Below are positions 9,030-15,656 of a DNA stretch of 48,745 nt, piece after piece. The stretch covers positions 1-48,745 of the forward strand of contig JAFSMS010000053.1 in the NCBI GenBank assembly GCA_017447815.1, written 5' to 3'. The notes below the pieces were generated by a model, which worked only from the letters and a program-made list of their open reading frames with translations, did not search any database and had not been told where the DNA came from. Origin of the DNA: Bacteroidales bacterium. Its GTDB lineage: Bacteria > Bacteroidota > Bacteroidia > Bacteroidales > UBA932. A program made the position numbers and the translations under genes. Numbering within the stretch: the first letter of the stretch is position 1; each line of letters begins with the position of its first letter.

Positions 9030-9752
9030 CTAAAGAACTTCCGCGCCCACAACCTGCTCCCAAAGGGTAGCCATGCGGCGATGGCCGGCGGCGGTGGGAT
9101 GAATTCCGTCCCAAATCCACCAGGTGGGCGTAGCCCCGGCGGGAAGGCTCTCGAACAAATCATCGAAGGGGACCAAGACTGCCCGGAACTCCGCTGCGAG
9201 TTCCCGCACTGCGGTCCCCATCTCTTTTATGCGGGCGGCGCGTGCGGGATAGTCTTCGCGCGTACGCATGCTGCCGACCGGGGCCAGGAACGGGGTGCAC
9301 AGCACCACTTTGCAATCAGGCAACACTTGCCGCGTATGGCTCAGCAAGGCACGGAATTCGTCCTCCCAGGCCTTGATATCCACCGCCTGGGCGGAATCGT
9401 TGACTCCCACCAGGATGGAAATGACATCCGGCTTGAGGGAGAGGATATCGGCATCCCAGCGGGCGGCAAGGCCGGCGAGAGAATCTCCGCTGATACCCCG
9501 GTTATGGAATTCCATCCCGACGGACGGATAGGCCGACTGCCAGTCGCTTGCCACCAGCATCATGTAACTGTGGCCGTAGATATGGTTGGGATCCGTGAGG
9601 TTGCGCTTTGCGGCAGGGGTGTTGCGCCCGCCGCTGGCTCCCCACCCTCCGTCCGTGATGGAATCCCCGGCGAAGACGAAGGTCTGGGCTTTCAAAGGAG
9701 ACAGGAAACACAGGGCCGACAGCAAAAGGACGAGATAATGATGCGTGCGCAT
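9030..9752 (-). CDS. Secreted SGNH/GDSL-type esterase
   Basis: This 240-residue protein has a signal peptide (MRTHHYLVLLLSALCFLSPLKAQ). The start at 9752 is chosen because the signal peptide begins there; upstream in-frame ATGs would add about 50 unrelated residues. SGNH blocks are all present: GDSITDGG (Ser), GISGDS (Gly), LVGVNDS (Asn) and DGIHPTAAGH (Asp/His). Such enzymes remove acetyl or other acyl groups from sugars, including sialic acids and plant glycans. Its position beside the sugar locus suggests deacylation of the imported glycan, which is inference. It converges on the MFS gene with seven bases between and no visible terminator. Confidence 0.85.
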   Translation of the reverse strand: MRTHHYLVLLLSALCFLSPLKAQTFVFAGDSITDGGWGASGGRNTPAAKRNLTDPNHIYGHSYMMLVASDWQSAYPSVGMEFHNRGISGDSLAGLAARWDADILSLKPDVISILVGVNDSAQAVDIKAWEDEFRALLSHTRQVLPDCKVVLCTPFLAPVGSMRTREDYPARAARIKEMGTAVRELAAEFRAVLVPFDDLFESLPAGATPTWWIWDGIHPTAAGHRRMATLWEQVVGAEVL

Positions 9753-9833
9753 ATTGAAACGTATTTTTAATAACCTGTCGAAGGTACGGCAATTCTTCCG
9801 GATTTGCAAGATGACCGCCCTGGCCGGATGCCA

Positions 9834-9866
9834 AGAAAAAAGAGGGAGACCGGCATGGTCTCCCTC
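9834..9866 (-). terminator. Rho-independent terminator after rplI
   Basis: Read leftward, GAGGGAGACC, a five-base loop and GGTCTCCCTC form a perfect 10-bp stem (9842-9866). It is followed by six T residues (9841-9836) and a further T-rich base or two. It ends the rpsF-rpsR-rplI transcript. Confidence 0.9.
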
Positions 9867-9891
9867 CTTATTCGCAATCCGAAACAGCGGA

Positions 9892-10338
9892 TTATTCGGC
9901 AATTACCTTGAATTTGAAGGTGCCCTTGATGGCCTTGTAAATCTTTACGGCGGCCTCGTACTCACCCACTTCCTTCACCTCACCAGCGAGGATGGTGATG
10001 TCCTTCTTGTCAATGTTCAGACCCTTGGCGTTCAGTGCCTCGGCCAGGTCCATGGTGGTGACGCTGCCGTAGAGTTTGCCGCTCTCGGACACTTTCACCT
10101 TCACATCCACGGTCTGGGCATTCAGCGTAGCGGCGAGAGCCTCGGCGTCGGCGACGAGTTTGGCCTCTTTGTGGGCACGCTGGCGAAGGGTTTCTGCATG
10201 CTGCTTTTTCACGGACTCGGTAGCGACAGTGGCGAAGCCCTGCGGTACCAGATAGTTCATGGCATAACCGGCCTTTACCTTTACGATCTCACCGGCGTAG
10301 CCCAGGTTGGCTACATCTTTCTTGAGCAAAATTTCCAT
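9892..10338 (-). CDS. rplI: 50S ribosomal protein bL9
   Basis: This 148-residue protein has the usual bL9 length and two-domain shape. The N-terminal rRNA-binding domain carries MEILLKKDVANLGYAGEIVKVKAGYA-type family sequence with YAMNYLVPQGFA, followed by a long connecting helix (residues about 45-75) and a C-terminal domain. bL9 binds domain V of 23S rRNA and helps maintain reading frame. It is the last gene of a three-gene ribosomal operon, starting eight bases after rpsR with no Shine-Dalgarno. Confidence 0.97.
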   Translation of the reverse strand: MEILLKKDVANLGYAGEIVKVKAGYAMNYLVPQGFATVATESVKKQHAETLRQRAHKEAKLVADAEALAATLNAQTVDVKVKVSESGKLYGSVTTMDLAEALNAKGLNIDKKDITILAGEVKEVGEYEAAVKIYKAIKGTFKFKVIAE

Positions 10339-10346
10339 AAGGCAAA

Positions 10347-10616
10347 TTATTTAAGGAGGTCAGTTACATACGGGAGAAGAGCGAGGGAGCGGGCACGCTT
10401 GATGGCCTTGGCAACCTTGCGCTGGAATTTGAGGGAAGTACCGGTGATGCGGCGAGGGAGAATCTTACCCTGCTCGTTGAGGAACTTCTTGAGGAACTCA
10501 GGATCCTTGTAATCTACATACTTGATACCGGCCTTCTTGAAACGGCAGTATTTCTTCTTGCGAACCTCCACGGTCGGGGGATTCAGATAGCGGATTTCTT
10601 TGTTTTCGTTTGCCAT
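10347..10616 (-). CDS. rpsR: 30S ribosomal protein bS18
   Basis: This 89-residue protein has the bS18 core: [24 protein letters not shown], split here as [16 protein letters not shown] and then [20 protein letters not shown]. bS18 binds with bS6 on the 30S platform next to the 3' end of 16S rRNA. Unlike nearly all genes here, it has a strong Shine-Dalgarno, AGGAGG, eight bases before the ATG, in the 16-base gap after rpsF. See the separate entry for that site. Confidence 0.97.
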   Translation of the reverse strand: MANENKEIRYLNPPTVEVRKKKYCRFKKAGIKYVDYKDPEFLKKFLNEQGKILPRRITGTSLKFQRKVAKAIKRARSLALLPYVTDLLK

Positions 10617-10624
10617 AATTGTGT

Positions 10625-10630
10625 CCTCCT
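10625..10630 (-). promoter_or_regulatory. Strong Shine-Dalgarno before rpsR
   Basis: AGGAGG, read leftward from 10630 to 10625, lies eight bases before the rpsR ATG. Bacteroidetes genes generally lack such sites because bS21, bS18 and bS6 sequester the anti-Shine-Dalgarno of 16S rRNA. Published work on the Flavobacterium ribosome noted that strong sites persist before the genes for bS21 and/or bS18 and proposed translational autoregulation. This site fits that pattern. Confidence 0.85.
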
Positions 10631-10632
10631 AA

Positions 10633-11004
10633 TTATTCAGCGGCGGGAGCTTCGGCGGCGGGAGCAGCCTTGGCAGCCTTGTTAGCGCGGCGCTTTTCCG
10701 CATAGGCCACTGCGTCCTTGTCAAGAGCGACAGTGAGGAAGCGGATGATGCGCTCGTCACGGTGATACTGGGTTTCGAGGGTGGCAACGAACTGGCTGTC
10801 GGCCTTGAACTCGATCAGGTAATAAAAACCTGTGGTCTTGTGCTGGATGGGATAAGCGAGTTGGCGCAGGCCCCAATCCTCCTGGTACACAACCTCACCG
10901 CCATTGTCGGTGATGAGCTTGACGTACTTGGCAACCGCTTCCTTCATCTGGGTGTCAGACAAAACGGGAGTTGCAATGAAAACGGTTTCGTACTGGTTAA
11001 CCAT
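10633..11004 (-). CDS. rpsF: 30S ribosomal protein bS6
   Basis: This 123-residue protein begins [17 protein letters not shown] and contains the family signatures [19 protein letters not shown] and [10 protein letters not shown] low-complexity Ala/Glu-rich tail of about 20 residues follows the folded domain, as is common for bS6. It forms a heterodimer with bS18 on the 30S platform. It is the first gene of the operon, with a canonical promoter at 11066-11096 and a hairpin leader at 11033-11060. Confidence 0.97.
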   Translation of the reverse strand: MVNQYETVFIATPVLSDTQMKEAVAKYVKLITDNGGEVVYQEDWGLRQLAYPIQHKTTGFYYLIEFKADSQFVATLETQYHRDERIIRFLTVALDKDAVAYAEKRRANKAAKAAPAAEAPAAE

Positions 11005-11032
11005 AATTAATTGTTTATAAATGTTTTACATT

Positions 11033-11060
11033 CTTTTTGGCCCAATCCGGGCCCAAAAAG
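11033..11060 (-). promoter_or_regulatory. Hairpin in the rpsF leader, possible S6:S18 autoregulatory site
   Basis: In the leftward transcript CUUUUUGG pairs with CCAAAAAG and CCC pairs with GGG, leaving one bulged G and a GGAUU loop. The hairpin starts at about the predicted transcription start, so it would form the 5' end of the mRNA, some 28 bases before the rpsF ATG. A known rpsF leader motif binds the S6:S18 complex through a hairpin with an exposed CCG. A CCGG run is present at the loop edge here, but the match to that motif is only suggestive. Confidence 0.5.
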
Positions 11061-11065
11061 GACTG

Positions 11066-11096
11066 CAAATATACGAAATCTTCCTTGAAAAACAAA
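11066..11096 (-). promoter_or_regulatory. Promoter of the rpsF operon
   Basis: Read leftward: TTTG (11093-11096), 19 bases, TATATTTG (11066-11073), an exact consensus match. Transcription would start near 11059, giving a leader of about 55 bases. Confidence 0.85.
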
Positions 11097-11100
11097 ATTA

Positions 11101-11256
11101 TTTCACCTATTGCACGCCCCGGAAAGCCTGATTAACTTTGACTTGCAAATCTGGAAGTGCGGTCTCGTGACCGAACGCCGTCAATTCTCCTGTTTGCACC
11201 GATGCCGGCAGGCCGGACCCACCCCGACCCACCGGCATCGCCGTATTCAGAAAAGC
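11101..11256 (+). other. Intergenic region with inverted repeats and an antisense promoter-like motif
   Basis: No convincing gene is seen between pepD and the rpsF promoter. Two inverted repeats occur: CGGTC-TCGT-GACCG at 11160-11173, and a 9-bp pair CGATGCCGG/CCGGCATCG at 11200-11208 and 11232-11240. Neither has a T tract on the leftward side, so neither is a clear pepD terminator. On the + strand ATTG (11109-11112), 20 bases and TAACTTTG (11133-11140) resemble a promoter that would read into the 3' end of pepD as antisense. Confidence 0.4.
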
Positions 11257-12717
11257 CTATTTCCCGGGAATATTGGCCAGGACAGCCTTCAGGTATTCCC
11301 ACGTCCGGGCCACGGAGGCGATATTCACCTTCTCGTCCGGGCTGTGCGGATACTTGATGGTGGGGCCGATGGAAACCATCTCCCAGTTCGGGTACTTGGC
11401 TCCCATGATGGCGCATTCCAGGCCGCCGTGCGTGGCCATCACCTTCATGGGATAGCCGTACACTTTCTCGAACTGCTCCATGCACACCCTGTTCACGGGC
11501 GTATCCAGTTTGGGGGTCCATCCGGAATAGCCGCCCTTGAAGGTGACTTCCTCGGCACCGGCCAGTTCGAAGAGGCAGCGGACCCGCTGGGCAAGGTAAT
11601 CCTTGGAACTGTCAACGGCACTGCGCATGAGGGAATGGATGGTAATCTTCCCCTGCTGGGTGCGCACGATGGCCAGGTTGATGGAGGTTTCCGTGAGGCC
11701 GTGCATGGTCTGGCTCATGCGGATAACGCCGGAAGGAGCGGCGATGATGGACTTGACAGCGCGCAGCATGGGCTTGCCCTGAATGAACTTGGGCTGGACG
11801 GGAACGTGGTCTTCGATGCTCAGACGGGCCGAAGGATCGCTGTCCTGGAATTCGGTCCGGATGGTTTCGAAGATGGACTCGATGAGGGCGCGGACCTCGG
11901 CGTACTTTTCGGCCGGGACCAGAATCTCCGACGTAGCCTCGAACGGAATGGCGTTCCGCAGAGAGCCGCCGCGGAAGAAGACCACCTTCACGCCGTAGTC
12001 TTCCAACAGCGGAAGGAGGATTCTGGCGACCACCTTGTTGGCATTGGCCCGGTACAGGGAGATGTCCATGCCGGAGTGACCGCCCTGGAGACCGTTCACC
12101 GTAAAGCGCATGGCATCCATGCCCGCGGGTGTGTTGTACTTGTAATATTTGAAACTGGCCGATACGTCCAGACCGCCGGCGCAGCCCACACAGAGTTCGC
12201 CTTCCTCTTCGGAGTCCAGGTTGAGGAGGATATCCCCCTTGAGGACGCCAGGCTGCAGGCAGTTCGCGCCCGTCATGCCGGTTTCCTCATCGTAGGTGAC
12301 CAGCACCTCCAGCGGACCGTGCTGCACGGAAGGGTCTTCCAGGGCGGCCAGGCCCAGGGCCACGCCGATGCCGTTATCGGCCCCCAGGGTGGTGCGGTCG
12401 GCCGTCACCCACTCGCCGTCGATATAGGCGTTGATGGGGTCTTTCAGGAAATCGTGCGGGGAATCGGAGGTTTTCTGGGGAACCATGTCCATGTGGCCCT
12501 GCAGGATGACGCCCTTGCGGTTTTCCATGCCGGGCGTGGCCGGGACGCGGATAATGATGTTTCCGGTTTCGTCCTTGATGGTTTCGAAGCCATGGGAAAT
12601 GCCCCAATTATACAGATACTCAATTACTTTCCCTTCATGCTTGGAGGGACGGGGAATCTGGGTGAGCGCATAGAAGTTCTTCCAGACTACTTTGGGTTCA
12701 AGATCTTGAATACTCAT
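11257..12717 (-). CDS. pepD: Aminoacyl-histidine dipeptidase (M20 family, PepD-like)
   Basis: This 486-residue cytosolic zinc peptidase cleaves dipeptides, classically Xaa-His such as carnosine. The M20 metal and catalytic motifs are visible: HMDMVPQK (zinc His and catalytic Asp), GADNGIGVA (bridging Asp), YDEETGMTGA (catalytic Glu), and a late MATHGGLECAI segment. Length and N-terminus (LEPKVVWKNFYALTQIPRPSKHEG) match the PepD branch. It is the last gene of the leftward run that starts at 15502, beginning 24 bases after the DUF4831 gene. It would help use peptides imported by the nearby POT transporter. Confidence 0.93.
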   Translation of the reverse strand: MSIQDLEPKVVWKNFYALTQIPRPSKHEGKVIEYLYNWGISHGFETIKDETGNIIIRVPATPGMENRKGVILQGHMDMVPQKTSDSPHDFLKDPINAYIDGEWVTADRTTLGADNGIGVALGLAALEDPSVQHGPLEVLVTYDEETGMTGANCLQPGVLKGDILLNLDSEEEGELCVGCAGGLDVSASFKYYKYNTPAGMDAMRFTVNGLQGGHSGMDISLYRANANKVVARILLPLLEDYGVKVVFFRGGSLRNAIPFEATSEILVPAEKYAEVRALIESIFETIRTEFQDSDPSARLSIEDHVPVQPKFIQGKPMLRAVKSIIAAPSGVIRMSQTMHGLTETSINLAIVRTQQGKITIHSLMRSAVDSSKDYLAQRVRCLFELAGAEEVTFKGGYSGWTPKLDTPVNRVCMEQFEKVYGYPMKVMATHGGLECAIMGAKYPNWEMVSIGPTIKYPHSPDEKVNIASVARTWEYLKAVLANIPGK

Positions 12718-12741
12718 AAGTTATCAGTGTTGTTTTGCGGT

Positions 12742-13740
12742 TTATTTCGATTGGAGGTACAGGATGCTTTCCCGGCCCAACTGATAGACGGGGATGCGGG
12801 TCTGCAGCATGGGCAGCCCGTCCTTGCTGAAGGTCACCTTGCAGACGGCCGGAATGCGGTAGCGGACAGCCCCCTTCACCTTGCGCTTGTCCTGGGACTC
12901 TTCCGGGAGGGAGCCCTCCGGCTGAAGTTCCAGATAGTAAGGAGTGCCCTTGACGCCTTCCGCGACGGGACCGTCATCGGCAAGGCGGAAAACCAGGTAA
13001 CGGTGGTTCTTGACGGCGGCCGACGGGGTAACCTCGAAGGTGTAACTTTGCCTGCGCACCTCGGAATAGCCGCAGAAAAGGGACATGTATTCCTTCTCGA
13101 TGCGGTCCAGTTCCTTGAGGGCGGCACTCATGGCCTCGCCGGAATAACTGGCATCGGTATTCCCGGAAGCGATGTTGTAACGGTCCTTGCGGACGGCCAG
13201 GATCATGTCGGCGGCGTCGGAAGCCTTGTCTTCCAGGGTTTTCTCCACCAGGATCTTGTGCTCGACGGGCACTTGCACCACCGCCGTGTCGGTCTGGACC
13301 GTTTCATAGACGATCTGCGTGCTTTCCTTTTCGGGCTCGGTGAGGCCCCGGCCGGTGAATCCGCCCGAGGGTCCGGGACGGAAACGCCAGGAGACGCCGT
13401 TCCCCTTTTCGGCACCGCCGATGGACACGAGCCCCTGGGCGCTCAGGGAAAGCAGGGCGGCACTCTCGCCGTCACATGTGTACCAGGCCGCCGGATCGGC
13501 TTCCGTGCGGGGAACAAGTTCCACGCGGGTGATCTCGGTGGTCACCATATCCTTGTCCCGGACAGCCGTATTGAGCATTCTTTTGGCGAAGGCGGCATAG
13601 GGGCCGGCGAAGAACGATTCCTGCCGGACGTCCACTTTCACCGTAATCGAGGTGGACGGCAGCGCATAGGTCACTTCCTGTGCCCGGGCCGATATCGCCA
13701 GGAGGCAAAGGGACAGGAGCATCACAGTTCTTTTCATCAT
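12742..13740 (-). CDS. DUF4831-family secreted protein
   Basis: This 332-residue protein has a signal peptide (MMKRTVMLLSLCLLAISARAQ). It is followed by a domain resembling the Bacteroidetes family DUF4831, including ITVKVDVRQESFFAGPYAAFAKRML near the N-terminus. The function is unknown. The ATG at 13740 overlaps the stop of the acyltransferase gene (TAATG), which favours this start over the in-frame ATG at 13749; an ATG at 13737 is equally possible. It is probably periplasmic or attached to the outer membrane through partners, as no lipobox is seen. Confidence 0.75.
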   Translation of the reverse strand: MMKRTVMLLSLCLLAISARAQEVTYALPSTSITVKVDVRQESFFAGPYAAFAKRMLNTAVRDKDMVTTEITRVELVPRTEADPAAWYTCDGESAALLSLSAQGLVSIGGAEKGNGVSWRFRPGPSGGFTGRGLTEPEKESTQIVYETVQTDTAVVQVPVEHKILVEKTLEDKASDAADMILAVRKDRYNIASGNTDASYSGEAMSAALKELDRIEKEYMSLFCGYSEVRRQSYTFEVTPSAAVKNHRYLVFRLADDGPVAEGVKGTPYYLELQPEGSLPEESQDKRKVKGAVRYRIPAVCKVTFSKDGLPMLQTRIPVYQLGRESILYLQSK

Positions 13741-14573
13741 TATTTCCATCTTTTATGGGTCCAGAGATAATTCCAGGGCTGTTTTTGGATATCCTCCTCC
13801 AGCAGCCGGTAATAGCGTTGCATCAGTTCCACGGGGTTCTCCCCTGCGGCATGGTCGCTGATCGGGACCACCGTCATCCGGTAGCCGCCTTCCTCGCGGG
13901 CTTCGAAGCGGAGGTAGCCCACCGCCATGTCCAGTTTGGCAGCCAGGGCGGCTGCCCCCGTCATGGTCGGCGTCTGCTGATGCAGGAAGTCCACGCGGAT
14001 ATTGTCATGGCTGTTGTAGGGATATTGGTCCGTAATGAAGACATAGACGAACTTCCGGTCCCTGTTTTTCAGGGCGAAGCGGAGCACCTCTCCCGCTTCC
14101 AGATAGCCGTCGAAGCCCTGGTCGGCCACGGCGGCGGTGCGGTAACGGGCCATCCGGCGGTCCATCCGGGGATTATGAAGGCGAAGATAGGTGACGGCAA
14201 TGTCTTTTGCGGTAAAATCCAGGGGCGTTCCGTACGAATAATTGAGAATGCCGCCGATGAGTTCCCAGTTGCCGGTATGCGCCTGCAGGAGCATCAGTTG
14301 GTGGGCGCCGCCATACAGCCGGTTGAATTCCTCGGGATTGGTAAACTCCACGATATGGCTGTCCCGGAGGCGTTTCCGGCCTTTGTCGCCGCGACATCGG
14401 CTGAACCAGAGCGTTTCCATGAAAATGGTGGCCAGATGGCGGTAGAAACGCTTGTGGATGGCCTTGAGTTCGTCGTACGTCTTCTCCGGAAAACTACGGC
14501 TCAGGTTGACCGTCACCACATCCGAGCGGTAACGGAGCACACTGCGCAGGAACCAGGCGAGGAAACCCTTCAT
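13740..14573 (-). CDS. Lysophospholipid/lipid A-type acyltransferase (LpxL/HtrB family)
   Basis: This 277-residue protein carries the family motif HTGNWE (H-X4-E catalytic pair) near residue 98, and later segments typical of Kdo2-lipid A acyltransferases, such as VRVDFLHQQTPTMTGAAALA. It would add a secondary acyl chain to lipid A at the inner membrane. The N-terminus begins at FLAWFLRSVLRYRSDVV, about 30 residues later than usual, so much of the N-terminal membrane helix is missing. No ATG is present in frame for at least 70 bases upstream. It starts five bases after the GDPD gene and ends overlapping the DUF4831 start. Confidence 0.85.
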   Translation of the reverse strand: MKGFLAWFLRSVLRYRSDVVTVNLSRSFPEKTYDELKAIHKRFYRHLATIFMETLWFSRCRGDKGRKRLRDSHIVEFTNPEEFNRLYGGAHQLMLLQAHTGNWELIGGILNYSYGTPLDFTAKDIAVTYLRLHNPRMDRRMARYRTAAVADQGFDGYLEAGEVLRFALKNRDRKFVYVFITDQYPYNSHDNIRVDFLHQQTPTMTGAAALAAKLDMAVGYLRFEAREEGGYRMTVVPISDHAAGENPVELMQRYYRLLEEDIQKQPWNYLWTHKRWK

Positions 14574-14578
14574 GAATC

Positions 14579-15502
14579 TTACTTGAGAGGATATTCGTTC
14601 ACCACTTCCAGCAGGCGGTCGGGATAGTTGGAGATGATGGCCTCCACACCCAGGCCGATGAGCCGGCGCATCTCATCCTTGTCGTCCACCGTCCAGGTAA
14701 CCACCTTCATCCCATGGTCGTGGGCATACTGCATCAGTTCCTCATTCACATTGCTGTGTTCCGGACTCAGCCACTCGGGGGTGAACGTAAGTTTGGACAT
14801 GGCTTCCTCCACATCCGTCTCATACCCTTCCAGCAGATAGGACAGGGTGTGACCGGGGTACTTTTCATGGATGTAGTTGAGGGCACGCTCGTCGAAGCAC
14901 TGGATGATGAGACGGTCTCCCAGCTGCAGGGAATCCAGCATGGCCATACAGAGGTCAGTGAATTCATGGTATTCGGGCCAGTTCACGCCTTCGATGCCGC
15001 CATCATAATCCGGGTCGCTCTTGATTTCGATGTTGTACTTCATGGGCGGAAGGCCTTTTTCGGCGGTATAGGCCTCCACGGCGCCGATCACCTCGGAGGC
15101 AAGCCGTTTCACGCAGGGGAGGCACTTTTTCTCCGGCCAGCCCGGGTTGGGCTTGGAGCCCACGTCATACTTGGCGATTTCGCTGTACGGAAGATCGTAC
15201 AGATAGGTTCTGGGATCCCCTTCCAAGACAGGCGTCCCGTCCGGATAGGATGCATAACGGGGATGGAAGTACTTGTCGTGCGATAGGACCACTTTCTTGT
15301 CCCCGGAGATGCACAAGTCCATTTCCAGGGTGTTGACTCCCAGGTTCACGGCGTTGAGCATGGCCTCCAGGGATTCTTCCGGGTACAGCCCCATGCCGCC
15401 CCGGTGGGCCTGGACATCGGTCACTCTTTCTTTTCCCTGACGGGGACCGCAGGAAACAAGCACTGCCGCCAAGGCGGCGATCCAAAACAGATTGCGTTTC
15501 AT
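14579..15502 (-). CDS. Glycerophosphodiester phosphodiesterase lipoprotein
   Basis: This 307-residue protein has a lipoprotein signal (MKRNLFWIAALAAVLVSCG, Cys at 19). A GDPD TIM barrel follows with HRGGMGLYPEES (catalytic His), LEMDL (metal Glu/Asp) and LSHD (second His). Later NIEIKSD and WTVDDKDEM near the C-terminus are also typical. It hydrolyses glycerophosphodiesters to glycerol-3-phosphate and an alcohol, probably in the periplasm. It is the first gene of the leftward run ending with pepD and has its own promoter at 15534-15565. Confidence 0.9.
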   Translation of the reverse strand: MKRNLFWIAALAAVLVSCGPRQGKERVTDVQAHRGGMGLYPEESLEAMLNAVNLGVNTLEMDLCISGDKKVVLSHDKYFHPRYASYPDGTPVLEGDPRTYLYDLPYSEIAKYDVGSKPNPGWPEKKCLPCVKRLASEVIGAVEAYTAEKGLPPMKYNIEIKSDPDYDGGIEGVNWPEYHEFTDLCMAMLDSLQLGDRLIIQCFDERALNYIHEKYPGHTLSYLLEGYETDVEEAMSKLTFTPEWLSPEHSNVNEELMQYAHDHGMKVVTWTVDDKDEMRRLIGLGVEAIISNYPDRLLEVVNEYPLK

Positions 15503-15533
15503 GGTATATTTTGTTTATCGTATTCCAATCATA

Positions 15534-15565
15534 CAAATATAGTTATTTCCCCCAAAATAAACAAG
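15534..15565 (-). promoter_or_regulatory. Promoter of the GDPD-pepD run
   Basis: Read leftward: CTTG (15562-15565), 20 bases, TATATTTG (15534-15541). The -7 box is perfect and the -33 box has one mismatch. Transcription would start near 15527, about 25 bases before the ATG. Confidence 0.7.
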
Positions 15566-15590
15566 CAGGCGCCCGCTGAGGCACATTAAA

Positions 15591-15622
15591 TTTGGCAAAG
15601 TCAGAAATTATCGTCAAATTTG
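15591..15622 (+). promoter_or_regulatory. Promoter of the POT-TldD operon
   Basis: TTTG (15591-15594), 20 bases, then CAAATTTG (15615-15622), which departs from the consensus only at the first T. It diverges from the GDPD promoter. The leader would be about 27 bases. Confidence 0.6.
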
Positions 15623-15656
15623 TAAAGATAAGCCAAAAACCAAACCCATCTATATT

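Noticed and set aside
9753-9902. An extended N-terminus for the SGNH esterase
   Set aside because: It would place about 50 unrelated residues before a clear signal peptide and would run across the rplI terminator and the end of rplI.
11110-13770. An 886-codon + strand open frame across pepD and the DUF4831 gene
   Set aside because: It is antisense to two recognised genes and low in meaningful sequence. Only the short promoter-like motif upstream was kept as an observation.
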